A DNA stretch of 17,893 nucleotides from JBDHTS01 sp039808845 (GCA_039808845.1 JBDHTS010000051.1:1-17893); one strand, 5' to 3'; shown: positions 1 to 7,682, counted from the first letter of the stretch. Program-made: numbers and translations. The notes: a model not told the origin generated them from the letters alone.

Positions 1-914
1 TAAACCGCCAGCGCCGCCGGAATGGTGAACAGGGCGAAGACCGTGCTGGCCAGAACCACCGGCGCGGCGCGTTCGGGGTGGAGGTTGAGGGTGGCGGCGT
101 AGGCGACCAGGTTGCCGGCCATGGGGACGCTGCAGAAGATCAGGAGCATCTGGTGCACTTCCCCAGGCAAGGCGCGGAACAGGAACAGGTCCGCCGCCAC
201 GATGATAAACCCGGCCAGCGGCCACAGGATGAATTTCGGCGCGAACATCCATGCCGCCAGCTTCAGGTCGATCTCCAGCCTCGGCAGCTTGCCGAGGGCC
301 ACGCCGAGCAGCATCATGCCGATGAACACCCAGGCGCCGGTGCCATAAGTCCAGAAGCGCATGGCGGATTCAGGCAGGGTCAGGCCTGACAAGTTGAATA
401 GAAGGCCCGCTACGACGGCGTAAAAGATGGGCAGCCGCGCGACTTTCTTCAGCGCGCCTCTGATATCCGCATGGCCGCGCGCCCCGAAATAATAGCCAAG
501 GCCGATCTCGCTCAGGACCAGCGCCACATTCATGAACAGATAAACGCCCGCCCAGCGTTCCCCGAATAGCGCCATGACGATGGGCAGGCCGAAATAGCCG
601 GTATTGCCGGTGACGCTGCCCATCGCGACCAGATTGGCGACGTTGTTTTTCCAGTGCGCGGTGGCGAATTTGTAGGTGATGAGGCCGATGGAGGCGGATA
701 CCCCGAACACCAGCACGGGCAGGATCATGTACTCTGGCTCGAAATGCATCCGCGCCATCGCGCCGAAATTGACGACCGGAGCGACCAGGTAAATGGCGAC
801 GATGGCCAGAGAATGCAAATTCACATCCAGCCACCGCCCGCCGATATATCCAAGGCCGATCAGGGCATAGAGGGGGAGGATGTTGGCGATCAGGAGAAGG
901 ACGGTATGAGACAT
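1..914 (-). CDS. AEC (auxin efflux carrier) family permease, 3' end cut by window edge
   Basis: The frame is open from an ATG at 914 to the window edge, giving 304 residues. It is very hydrophobic, with about ten likely membrane spans. Family-like stretches are visible: GNTGYFGLPI near the middle, and late in the protein VPMAGNLVAYAATLNL followed by ASTVFALFTIP. These match the AEC/Mem_trans permeases, inner-membrane carriers often linked to small organic anions; the substrate cannot be read here. Family members are usually a little over 300 residues, so only a few codons should be missing. The ribosome site is weak (GAAAG about 5 bases before the ATG). A long inverted repeat begins about 10 bases upstream and fills the gap to ribF, which lies upstream on the same strand. 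Family call is firm; start is fairly sure. Confidence 0.88.
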   Translation of the reverse strand, partial: MSHTVLLLIANILPLYALIGLGYIGGRWLDVNLHSLAIVAIYLVAPVVNFGAMARMHFEPEYMILPVLVFGVSASIGLITYKFATAHWKNNVANLVAMGSVTGNTGYFGLPIVMALFGERWAGVYLFMNVALVLSEIGLGYYFGARGHADIRGALKKVARLPIFYAVVAGLLFNLSGLTLPESAMRFWTYGTGAWVFIGMMLLGVALGKLPRLEIDLKLAAWMFAPKFILWPLAGFIIVAADLFLFRALPGEVHQMLLIFCSVPMAGNLVAYAATLNLHPERAAPVVLASTVFALFTIPAALAV

Positions 915-923
915 CAAGGCTTT

Positions 924-1123
924 CTACCACGAATGGACACGAATAAACGCGAATGAAAAGAGCGCCGCAGGCATTAAAAAATTTTAACACGAAGAAAGAT
1001 TAAGTTGAACACGAAGCGCACGAAGCCTTTGTGAACTTCGTGGCGGCTTCGTAACTTCGTGTTAAAAACTTTTTAAATGCGCTGCGCGCGGCCATCCGTG
1101 TTTATTCGTGTCCATTCGTGGTC
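924..1123. repeat. Nested inverted-repeat block between ribF and the AEC permease gene
   Basis: The outer arms, 926-955 and 1093-1122, are complementary at 28 of 30 positions and carry the word ACCACGAATGGACACGAATA. Inside them a second imperfect pair, 971-994 and 1055-1080, carries TTAACACGAAG, and the centre repeats CACGAAG words on both strands. The segment at 1078-1092, TGCGCTGCGCGCGGC, recurs exactly at 2237-2251. The right arm overlaps the 3' end of ribF and supplies its stop codon. No transposase is present. It could fold as a long hairpin in the ribF-to-permease transcript. Confidence 0.88.
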
Positions 1124-2031
1124 AAAATCAATCGTGCCTGACTGCAATCTTCGTTCATTTGGGCGACGAGCGCGTCCAGACTGTCGAATTTCGCTTCGCC
1201 GCGCAGGCGTTTGACGGGGCGCACGCGCAGGGTTTTGCCGTAAATGTCGCGGTTGAAATCGAAAATGAACGTTTCCACCTGGCCCTGGCTGATCTCGAAC
1301 ATCGGGCGGATGCCGATATTGGTGGCGGAGGGGTGCCAAAGCGCGTCCGGGCCGTCCTCCACAATCTGTGTAAGGGTGGCGTAGATGCCGTAGGCGGGGT
1401 GCAGCGTTTCGCCGAGGGGCACGTTCGCCGTGGGGAAGCCGAGTTCGCGGCCCCGGCGGTCGCCGTGCTGCACGACGCCCTCGATCTCCCAGTCCCAGCC
1501 CAGGGCCGCGTTGGCGGCGGCGATATCGCCGAGGCGCAGCGCCTCGCGGATCCGGCTGGAGGAAAAGACGGCGTCTCCGTTCCCGACCGGATGGATGATG
1601 GAAACGGCCAGTCCTGCGTCGCGCATCATCGCGGGCGTTCCCTTGCGCAGCTGGCCGAAGCGGAAATCCTCGCCTACGACCACGAGCGAGGGGTTCAGGC
1701 CGCCAATCAGCACATGGCGGATAAAATCTTCCGCGCTCTGGCTCGCGAAATCCCAGTCGAAGGACAGGGCGCAGGCGAAATCCAGGCCACAGGCGGCGAG
1801 GCGGCGCGCCTTGACGGCCTCCGGCGTGATGCGGAAGGGCGGATCGTCCGGGCGGAACAGTTTGCGCGGATGCGGCTCGAAGGTCAGGACGCCCGCCGCG
1901 GCATCGCGGGCGCGGGCTTCCCGTACGACCTGGGCCAGCAGGGCCTGATGCCCGCGATGCACGCCATCGAAATTGCCGATGGCGATGACGGCGTGGCGTG
2001 GCGCGTCCTGAAGCAGAGTGAAACAATCCAT
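1102..2031 (-). CDS. ribF: Bifunctional riboflavin kinase / FAD synthetase RibF
   Basis: This enzyme phosphorylates riboflavin to FMN and adenylylates FMN to FAD in the cytoplasm. The 309 residues match the usual bacterial length. The N-terminal FAD synthetase half shows GNFDGVHRGH at residues 19-28 (HxGH nucleotidyltransferase motif) and SSSRIREAL at 157-165. The C-terminal flavokinase half shows GRELGFPTANV (194-204, the PTAN motif), YGIYA (214-218) and ETFIFDFNRDIYG (253-265). The ATG at 2031 gives a normal N-terminus but has no clear Shine-Dalgarno. The last residues, TTNGHE, and the TAA stop lie inside the right arm of the neighbouring inverted repeat, so the natural C-terminus appears to have been replaced by repeat sequence. 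The permease gene follows on the same strand. Confidence 0.96.
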   Translation of the reverse strand: MDCFTLLQDAPRHAVIAIGNFDGVHRGHQALLAQVVREARARDAAAGVLTFEPHPRKLFRPDDPPFRITPEAVKARRLAACGLDFACALSFDWDFASQSAEDFIRHVLIGGLNPSLVVVGEDFRFGQLRKGTPAMMRDAGLAVSIIHPVGNGDAVFSSSRIREALRLGDIAAANAALGWDWEIEGVVQHGDRRGRELGFPTANVPLGETLHPAYGIYATLTQIVEDGPDALWHPSATNIGIRPMFEISQGQVETFIFDFNRDIYGKTLRVRPVKRLRGEAKFDSLDALVAQMNEDCSQARLILTTNGHE

Positions 2032-2047
2032 AAGATGCTTTTACAGC

Positions 2048-2274
2048 CGCGAAGGCGCGAAGGCACGAAGAAAGTATTCAACGCGAATGGCAAAAAGAAA
2101 ATGACTGCCGACATATCAATACCAAAGCGCAAAGATTATTGCGCCGAAGGCGTAAAAAGATTTTTTTAACTACAGAGCACGTGGAGGTACTGCGCTTCTC
2201 TGCGCTCTCTGCGTGCTCTGTAGTTAATTTTTTTGCTGCGCTGCGCGCGGCTTTATTGCTGGCGTGTCGGCAGT
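2048..2274. repeat. Composite inverted-repeat block between the ABC-F gene and ribF
   Basis: Several repeat words are stacked here. Bases 2048-2070 carry tandem CGCGAAGG-type words. An outer 9-bp perfect pair sits at 2104-2112 and 2266-2274. An inner perfect 15-bp pair, TAACTACAGAGCACG, is at 2167-2181 and 2212-2226, enclosing TCTCTGCGCT direct repeats. A/T runs flank the inner pair, and the right one is followed by TGCGCTGCGCGCGGC (2237-2251), identical to 1078-1092. The block fills most of the 380-base gap between the ABC-F stop and ribF's coding start except for short flanks. I see no gene or convincing promoter in it. Confidence 0.85.
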
Positions 2275-2297
2275 TCAATTTCTGCGGCGCTGTCTGT

Positions 2298-3917
2298 CTA
2301 GGCGCTCCTGGCCTTCTTCGCCTTTTCTTCCTTGCGTTCCTCGCGGCGGGACTGGATCGTGAATTTGCGGTAGTCGTTCAGGTCGCCTTCGAAATCCGAC
2401 ACCGCGCCGTCCTTGACCAGCCACAGGCGGTCGGCCACGCGTTCGACCATGCTGGGATCGTGGCTGACGATCACGACCGCGCCGTTATAATCGTTCAGCG
2501 CCTGGACCAGCGCCTCGCGCGCGTCGATGTCCAAATGGTTCGTCGGTTCGTCGAGCAGCAGAAGATGCGGCGCGTCGAAGCTCATGAACGCGAACAGCAG
2601 CCGCGCCTTCTCCCCGCCGCTCAGCGCGCTGATCTTGTTGTCGGCGAGGTCGCGGGAGAAGCCGAAGGCACCGAGCTTCGCCCGCACGACGGATTCCTTG
2701 ACGTCGCCTTTTTTCAGAAACAGCTTCGCCATTTCCTCATAAGGCGTGGAGTTTACGTCCAGCTCATCCGTCTGATGCTGGGAGAAATAGCCGATGCGCA
2801 GTTTGCCGGAACGGACGATCTCGCCATCCATCACGCCGAGCTTTCCCGCGATCAGCTTGATCAGGGTCGATTTGCCGTTGCCATTCGCGCCGAGCAGGGC
2901 GATGCGGTCGTCCATGTCGATGCTTTCATGGACGCGTTTCAGGATCGGCTTGCCTTCGGTATAGCCGACGGCGGCTTTCTTGATGGCGATCAGGGGCGGG
3001 GCCAGTTTTTCCGGCTGCGGGAAGCTGAAGCGGATGGCGCGGTCGGCGATCACCGCGTCCACCACGTCCATTTTTTCCAGCGCCTTCATCCGGCTCTGGG
3101 CCTGCCGCGCTTTCGACGCCTTCGCCTTGAAGCGGTCAATGAAAGCCTGCATATGCGCGCGCTGCGCCGTCTGCTTCTCATGCATCTTCTGCTGCAGGCC
3201 CAGTTTGAGCGCGCGTTCTCGCTCGAAGGTGTCGTAGTTGCCTGTGTGCATGCTGAGCTTCTTTTTATCGACATGGATGACGTGATCGACGCATTTGTTC
3301 AGCAGTTCGCGGTCGTGGGAGATGATCAGCAGGGTGTGCGGGTAGCCGATCAGATAAGCCTCCAGCCACATGATCGCTTCGAGATCGAGGTGGTTGGTCG
3401 GTTCATCGAGCAGCAGGATTTCAGGCTCGACGAACAACGCCGCCGCCAGCGCGACGCGCATGCGCCAGCCGCCGGAGAAGGAGGAGAACGGTTCGTTCAG
3501 CTGATCCTCGCGGAAGCCGAGGCCGGTCAGGAGCACGGCGGCGCGGCTCGGCGCGGAGTAGGCGTCGATCTCGAACAGGCGCGTATGGATATCGGCGATC
3601 TTGTACGGATCGGTCTCCGTTTCCGCGTCGCGCATCAGCTGCGCCAGTTCGGCGTTCGCGGCGATGACGAGGTCGATCAGCGGCGTGTCGGTCTCAGGAA
3701 TATCCTGACGCACCATGCCGAGCCGGTGCTTGGAGGACACGCTGACCGTGCCACCGTCGGCCTGGAGGTCGCCCGCGATCAGCTTGAACAGAGTCGATTT
3801 CCCGGCGCCGTTCAGCCCGATCACGCCGACCTTCCACCCGTCCATCACCGTGACGTTTCCGTCCTCGATAATGGTCCGCGCGCCGATCTTGTAGGTCAGG
3901 TTGGTAACGCTCAGCAT
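2298..3917 (-). CDS. ABC-F family ATP-binding protein (two nucleotide-binding domains)
   Basis: A soluble 539-residue tandem ATPase with no membrane segments, as expected of ABC-F proteins, which act on the ribosome rather than in transport. Domain 1 has Walker A GLNGAGKS (34-41), signature FSGGWRMRV (147-155) and Walker B ILLLDEPTNHLD (167-178). Domain 2 has GANGNGKS (343-350), LSGGEKARL (432-440) and LLLLDEPTNHLD (452-463). Both catalytic glutamates follow the Walker B aspartates. The charged linker between the domains (about 215-300) is where ABC-F proteins contact the tRNA and peptidyl-transferase region. The C-terminus is a short basic tail. The FSGGWRMR signature resembles YheS/Uup-type members, but I cannot fix the subfamily. 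An ATG 54 bases upstream is also in frame; the start at 3917 was chosen because the ABC fold begins there and AAGGGTG lies just upstream. Confidence 0.93.
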   Translation of the reverse strand: MLSVTNLTYKIGARTIIEDGNVTVMDGWKVGVIGLNGAGKSTLFKLIAGDLQADGGTVSVSSKHRLGMVRQDIPETDTPLIDLVIAANAELAQLMRDAETETDPYKIADIHTRLFEIDAYSAPSRAAVLLTGLGFREDQLNEPFSSFSGGWRMRVALAAALFVEPEILLLDEPTNHLDLEAIMWLEAYLIGYPHTLLIISHDRELLNKCVDHVIHVDKKKLSMHTGNYDTFERERALKLGLQQKMHEKQTAQRAHMQAFIDRFKAKASKARQAQSRMKALEKMDVVDAVIADRAIRFSFPQPEKLAPPLIAIKKAAVGYTEGKPILKRVHESIDMDDRIALLGANGNGKSTLIKLIAGKLGVMDGEIVRSGKLRIGYFSQHQTDELDVNSTPYEEMAKLFLKKGDVKESVVRAKLGAFGFSRDLADNKISALSGGEKARLLFAFMSFDAPHLLLLDEPTNHLDIDAREALVQALNDYNGAVVIVSHDPSMVERVADRLWLVKDGAVSDFEGDLNDYRKFTIQSRREERKEEKAKKARSA

Positions 3918-3985
3918 ACAGGCACCCTTGAATGACGGACGCTTATGACACGGCGAGGCGTTCAAACACAAGGAATTCCGCCGGA

Positions 3986-4016
3986 TTGGTCTTTCCCGTA
4001 ACAGTTATGTTATGAT
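3986..4016 (+). promoter_or_regulatory. Weak sigma-70-like promoter candidate for the secreted Cys-rich gene
   Basis: TTGGTC at 3986-3991 and TATGAT at 4011-4016 are separated by 19 bases, which is longer than ideal. They lie in the divergent gap upstream of the gene starting at 4051. This is pattern matching only. Confidence 0.22.
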
Positions 4017-4050
4017 ATCGATGATGAGATCAAAGGGGGCTGTCTGCCGC

Positions 4051-4692
4051 ATGCGCAAGGTGTTTGTCTGGATCGTGATGATGTTGATCGTATTCGCCGG
4101 TCCGGCGGCCCACGCGCAAAGCGCGCCCGCGCCGAGGCAGGCGCTGCACCCCGCCTTCAGCCTGCCCGGCGACATGGACCGGGGCCGCCCCGTGCCGAAC
4201 AATGCGGACCCGATGAAAAGCGCGATTTTCCTCAACCTGCCGCCCGACCTGCAGGACGAATTGCTGGAAAAATCGCAGAAATTCTATGTCGATTGCCAGG
4301 GCAAGGGGTCGTATACCCAGACGCATGACTGCGCCTGCCTGGCCCTGCGCTATCTCAGCGCCAGGCTGGAGCGGCCCGATGCGTCCGACAGCTCGATCAA
4401 TGTCAGCATCATGAACGAATGCGTCGATACGGCGGCCACGGCGGGGTATGCCTATAACAAATGCAAGGCGCTCTATTCGACGATGTATCCGGAAAACATC
4501 GAGCAGTTGTGCGAATGCTACGGCCGCCGTTATGCCCAGAGCTATGCGCGGCAACCGAACGTGAACGCGCAATATGAGATCAACCTGGGGTCGGACGTCA
4601 TCCTGTCATGCCGCCGCGACGCCGCGACTGTGACGACTGTGCCCCGGCGCTCGATCACGGACGACGATCTGAACAGCCTCAAGCCATACTGA
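4051..4692 (+). CDS. Secreted or periplasmic Cys-rich protein of unknown function
   Basis: The predicted 213-residue protein begins with a signal peptide: MRKV, a hydrophobic core WIVMMLIVFAG, and an AHA-QS cleavage site near residue 22. The mature part has eight cysteines, an even number that fits disulfides in the periplasm: DCQG, HDCAC, NECV, NKCK, LCEC and LSCRR. The two CxC pairs are notable. I recognise no family. An in-frame ATG at 4012 would add 13 residues before the charged start of the signal peptide. The ATG at 4051 is preferred because it gives a standard signal peptide and has AAAGGGGG about 10 bases upstream. It ends one base before the stop of the opposing acyl-CoA dehydrogenase gene. 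Codon use matches its neighbours, so it looks like a real gene. Confidence 0.75.
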   Translation: MRKVFVWIVMMLIVFAGPAAHAQSAPAPRQALHPAFSLPGDMDRGRPVPNNADPMKSAIFLNLPPDLQDELLEKSQKFYVDCQGKGSYTQTHDCACLALRYLSARLERPDASDSSINVSIMNECVDTAATAGYAYNKCKALYSTMYPENIEQLCECYGRRYAQSYARQPNVNAQYEINLGSDVILSCRRDAATVTTVPRRSITDDDLNSLKPY

Positions 4693-4693
4693 T

Positions 4694-6343
4694 CTATAAC
4701 AGTGTGATGTCCGCGCCGGCGCCGCTGTCGTCGCGCCCGATCGTTTTCAGACGGAAAGCCGCCTGCGGCAGGATATGATTCAGATAGAAGGCCGCCGTCT
4801 GCCGCTTGCCGCGCAGGAAGGCGGCATCGCCGCCAGAATCCAGTCCGCGCATCAGCGCCGCGCCTGCCGCGGTCGCGCCGAACGCGTCGAGATAGGGGAC
4901 GCTGGCCGCGGCGACGGTATCGTTTTCCCCGGCTTTGCCACGTTCCAGAATCCAGGCGGTGGCTTTGCGTAGCGGCGATACAAACGATTTTACGGGACTT
5001 TGTTCGAGCGACTTCAGGAAAGCCTCTGCTGCTGCGCCGTTGTCGTAAATGATCTTGCGGAAGACGAGATCCTGCGCCTGGATGCCGTTGGTGCCTTCAT
5101 AGATCGGCAGGATCCGCGCGTCGCGATAGAACTGCGCCGCGCCGGTTTCCTCGATGTAACCCATGCCGCCATGGATCTGCACGCCGGTGGAGGCGACCGT
5201 CACCGCCATATCGGTGCACCATGCCTTAACGACGGGGGTCAGCAGACCGGCCTTCGCCAATGCGTCCGTATCGCCCGCGCGCGCCCGGTCGAGGGCCGCC
5301 GCGGCCTCATAGGTGAACGCCCGCCCGGCCTCGACGCGGGCCTTCATGTCCAGCAGCATGCGCTTGACGTCCGCATGCTCGACGATCGGCACGCGCTTGC
5401 CGCCGCGCACGCCCTGCACGCGCTGCCGCGCATAGGCGAGGGCATGCTGGTACGCATGTTCCGCCAGCGCCACGCCCTGCAGGCCGACCGACAGGCGGGC
5501 GTTGTTCATCATCGTGAACATGCATTTGATGCCTTCATGCTCCTTCCCGATCATCCAGGCGACCGCGCCGCCGCGCTCGCCATAGGCCATGGTGCAGGTC
5601 GGGCTGGCATGGATGCCGAGCTTGTGCTCGATCCCCGCGCAGGCGACGTCGTTGCGCTCGCCGTCGGGCAGGATCTTCGGAACGATAAAGAGGGAAAGGC
5701 CTTTGACGCCTTCCGGCGCGTCCGGCGTCCGCGCCAGCACCATATGGATGATGTTCGGCGTGAAATCATGTTCGCCATAGGTGATGAAAATCTTCTGGCC
5801 GGTCAGCCTGTAAATGCCATCCGCCTGTCTGACCGCCTTTGCCGTAATCGCGGCGAGATCGCTGCCCGCTTGCGGCTCGGTCAGGTTCATCGTGCCGGTC
5901 CATTCGCCGGAGATGAGTTTCGCGAGATAGAGATCTTTCTGTTCTTTTGTCCCGTGCGCCTCGATTGCCTCGACAGCGGCCTGGTTCAGCATGGGGCACA
6001 GGCCGAACGCCATGTTCGCGCCCTGCCACATTTCCTGCACGGCGAAAGACAATGCAAGAGGAAGGCCCTGGCCGCCATAGTCCGGCGTGAAAGGAAGACC
6101 GTTCCAGCCCGCGTCGCGGTATTGCGCGTAAGCGTCACGGAAGCCGGGCGCTGTCACGACCGCGCCGTTGTCGAGGCGGCAGCCTTTCGTATCTCCCGTG
6201 CGATTCAGCGGCGCCAGCACGTCACGCGCCAGTTTCGCCGCCTCGGTGAGGATGGCCTCGCGCGTCGCGTTGTCCGGCATGTCCTGGCCGCCGAGCTGGT
6301 CCAGCACAAACATCATGTCGGCGACGGGCGGCGTATAGGTCAT
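4694..6343 (-). CDS. Acyl-CoA dehydrogenase (FadE/DmdC-like, long form)
   Basis: A flavoenzyme that oxidises an acyl-CoA to the trans-2-enoyl-CoA and passes electrons to electron-transfer flavoprotein. The 549 residues exceed the usual ~380 because of a C-terminal extension typical of the DmdC-like group. The N-terminus (MTYTPPVADMMFVLDQL) fits that group. The middle domain has MNLTEPQAGSDL and SLFIVPK, which bind FAD and substrate. The helical domain has QIHGGMGYIEETGAAQFYRD and then LPIYEGTNGIQ, where Glu about 416 is in the catalytic-base position. The substrate is not determined by sequence; 3-methylthiopropionyl-CoA is known for DmdC, but paralogs use other acyl-CoAs. The ATG at 6343 has only a poor ribosome site (CTCCGG), and a perfect hairpin sits 18 bases upstream of it. 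It converges with the Cys-rich gene, with one base between the stops. Confidence 0.93.
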   Translation of the reverse strand: MTYTPPVADMMFVLDQLGGQDMPDNATREAILTEAAKLARDVLAPLNRTGDTKGCRLDNGAVVTAPGFRDAYAQYRDAGWNGLPFTPDYGGQGLPLALSFAVQEMWQGANMAFGLCPMLNQAAVEAIEAHGTKEQKDLYLAKLISGEWTGTMNLTEPQAGSDLAAITAKAVRQADGIYRLTGQKIFITYGEHDFTPNIIHMVLARTPDAPEGVKGLSLFIVPKILPDGERNDVACAGIEHKLGIHASPTCTMAYGERGGAVAWMIGKEHEGIKCMFTMMNNARLSVGLQGVALAEHAYQHALAYARQRVQGVRGGKRVPIVEHADVKRMLLDMKARVEAGRAFTYEAAAALDRARAGDTDALAKAGLLTPVVKAWCTDMAVTVASTGVQIHGGMGYIEETGAAQFYRDARILPIYEGTNGIQAQDLVFRKIIYDNGAAAEAFLKSLEQSPVKSFVSPLRKATAWILERGKAGENDTVAAASVPYLDAFGATAAGAALMRGLDSGGDAAFLRGKRQTAAFYLNHILPQAAFRLKTIGRDDSGAGADITLL

Positions 6344-6360
6344 GGGATTTTTACCGGAGG

Positions 6361-6415
6361 GTCAGATGATGGATAATGGATGATGGTCTCCATCATCCAT
6401 TATCCATCATCTGAC
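6361..6415. repeat. Perfect 26-bp inverted repeat with 3-base loop
   Basis: Bases 6361-6386 and 6390-6415 are exactly complementary around a TCT loop. Each arm contains tandem ATGGATA/ATGGATG words. It lies 18 bases upstream of the acyl-CoA dehydrogenase ATG and 18 bases past the stop of the 63-residue gene on the same strand. In RNA it would form a very stable hairpin, either in the leader of the dehydrogenase mRNA or as an intergenic stem. It lacks a T-run, so it is not a standard terminator. Confidence 0.92.
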
Positions 6416-6432
6416 AGACGGGAGAAAGGACA

Positions 6433-6624
6433 TCATGCGCATTTCTGTTCGGACAGCCAGTGCATGAACGACGATGCGCGGTCCGCCGGCACGGTGGGAA
6501 AATAAAGCCGGAACATCGTCATCGCGCCGATGGTGTTGGTATTGATGTTGGCCGCGGCACTGCGCAGAATTTCCAATTCGCGCGGCATGCGGGAAAACAT
6601 CATCTCCTTGAACTCGGTTTCCAT
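6433..6624 (-). CDS. Small protein of unknown function (63 residues)
   Basis: A short soluble protein, METEFKEMMF to SEQKCA, with a probable helical N-terminal half (SRMPRELEILRSAAANI) and no membrane segment or signal. I do not recognise it. The ATG at 6624 was chosen because GGAGAA ends about 6 bases upstream; an ATG at 6636 and one at 6741 are also in frame, but the longer extension reads like non-coding sequence. It is divergent from the transglycosylase-like gene and upstream of the acyl-CoA dehydrogenase gene on the same strand. Real but short; moderate confidence. Confidence 0.6.
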   Translation of the reverse strand: METEFKEMMFSRMPRELEILRSAAANINTNTIGAMTMFRLYFPTVPADRASSFMHWLSEQKCA

Positions 6625-6715
6625 GAATTTCTCCATCTTCGAGGGTTGAGGGTCTTCAGAACAACCCCTTCTTATCCCCCTATCCCTTAAAGGCGTCTTA
6701 ACGCCGGACAATCTT

Positions 6716-6732
6716 TTGGCATGGCATTTGCA
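6716..6732 (+). promoter_or_regulatory. Sigma-54-type (-24/-12) promoter candidate for the transglycosylase-like gene
   Basis: The sequence TTGGCATGGCATTTGCA matches the established RpoN consensus (TTGGCACG, four bases, TTGCA) at every fixed position except one (T for C). The invariant GG (6718-6719) and GC (6730-6731) have the required spacing. Transcription would start near 6743, about 30 bases before the ATG at 6773. No activator site was identified. Confidence 0.55.
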
Positions 6733-6772
6733 AATCAGCATTGGAGATTATGCACAATGAGTGGAAACACCG

Positions 6773-7675
6773 ATGCACGCGGCAGAAAATATCAATGGCA
6801 ATAGTCAAATATCAGCCCTGATCCAGAGGGCTGGCCCAAAAATTGTCAAGGCAGTTCAACAGGCTAGCGCCAAAACAGGGGTCAATTTTGCCTACCTGAT
6901 GGAAAAGGCGTCCGTCGAAAGCAGCTTTCGCCCGGATGTGAAGAACAAATCCAGCAGCGCGTCCGGCCTTTATCAGTTCATCGAGAAGACCTGGCTGAGC
7001 ATGGTGAAGAAATACGGCGACAAATACGGCATGGGCCAGTATGCCGACAAGATCGACGACTCGGGCCGGTGCCGCGATCCCGGCCTGCGCCGGAAAATCC
7101 TGTCGCTCCGCAACGATCCGGAGAAAGCCGCGTGCATGGCGGCGGAATACGCGGCGGAGAACGGGCGTTATCTTTCCGAGCATACGGGAACGGATATCGG
7201 CTCGGTGGAGCTTTATCTCGCGCATTTCATGGGGCCATCGGGCGCGTCACAGTTCCTGAACGCAATGGACAGTAACGCATCGCGTCCCGCCGCGCGTCTT
7301 TTCCCCGAAGCAGCGGCCGCCAATGAAAACGTGTTTTATGACCAGGCGACCGGAAAGGCGCGCAGCCTGCAGGACGTCTATGATTTCTTCGCTCAGAAAT
7401 TCGATGGCAGCACGTCCGCGCTGGCCGATCCATCGCAGGCTGGAGATTCATCCGCGCTGGTGGCCGATGCGGGCAATGTCATCCATATGCAGGATATCAT
7501 CTGGAACGATACGCGCGAAAATGCGCTGCGCCGGCTGTCGGGCGGCGGAACCGATGACGCGGCGGGCGAGATGGTCACCGCCCAGCGCGGCCCCATTCCG
7601 CTGATGAGCACGCGTGGCGCGTTCACGGTCGGGGCCGACCAGCTGCTGATGCTGGCGAGCCTGGATGTGACGTAA
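6773..7675 (+). CDS. Lytic transglycosylase-like (SLT/lysozyme fold) protein
   Basis: A 300-residue protein whose N-terminal part resembles soluble lytic transglycosylases, which cleave peptidoglycan to 1,6-anhydro-muropeptides. LMEKASVESSFRPD holds the probable catalytic Glu (residue 49), followed by SASGLYQFIEKTWL, the usual GLYQF/W context of the fold. The middle has AACMAAEYAAENGRYL and ELYLAHFMGPSGASQFL. The last ~100 residues are not recognisable. No signal peptide is visible, so export, if any, must use another route, such as flagellar or phage-like systems. A GTG at 6761 is in frame; the ATG at 6773 is preferred because GTGGAA lies 7 bases upstream and a predicted sigma-54 start falls near 6743. 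Its product would feed the anhydro-sugar recycling step of AnmK, encoded nearby. Confidence 0.82.
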   Translation: MHAAENINGNSQISALIQRAGPKIVKAVQQASAKTGVNFAYLMEKASVESSFRPDVKNKSSSASGLYQFIEKTWLSMVKKYGDKYGMGQYADKIDDSGRCRDPGLRRKILSLRNDPEKAACMAAEYAAENGRYLSEHTGTDIGSVELYLAHFMGPSGASQFLNAMDSNASRPAARLFPEAAAANENVFYDQATGKARSLQDVYDFFAQKFDGSTSALADPSQAGDSSALVADAGNVIHMQDIIWNDTRENALRRLSGGGTDDAAGEMVTAQRGPIPLMSTRGAFTVGADQLLMLASLDVT

Positions 7676-7682
7676 CGATAAG

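Noticed and set aside
924..1123. CRISPR-like array from the repeated CACGAAG words
   Set aside because: The words are arranged as inverted repeats with irregular spacing, there are no unique spacers of constant size, and no cas genes are present.
2139..3935. A 598-residue plus-strand open frame opposite the ABC-F gene
   Set aside because: It is the antisense shadow of a gene with complete motifs; its translation is rich in His, Arg and Asp with no family features. The same applies to long antisense frames at 1108-2169, 5000-6376 and 14565-16001.
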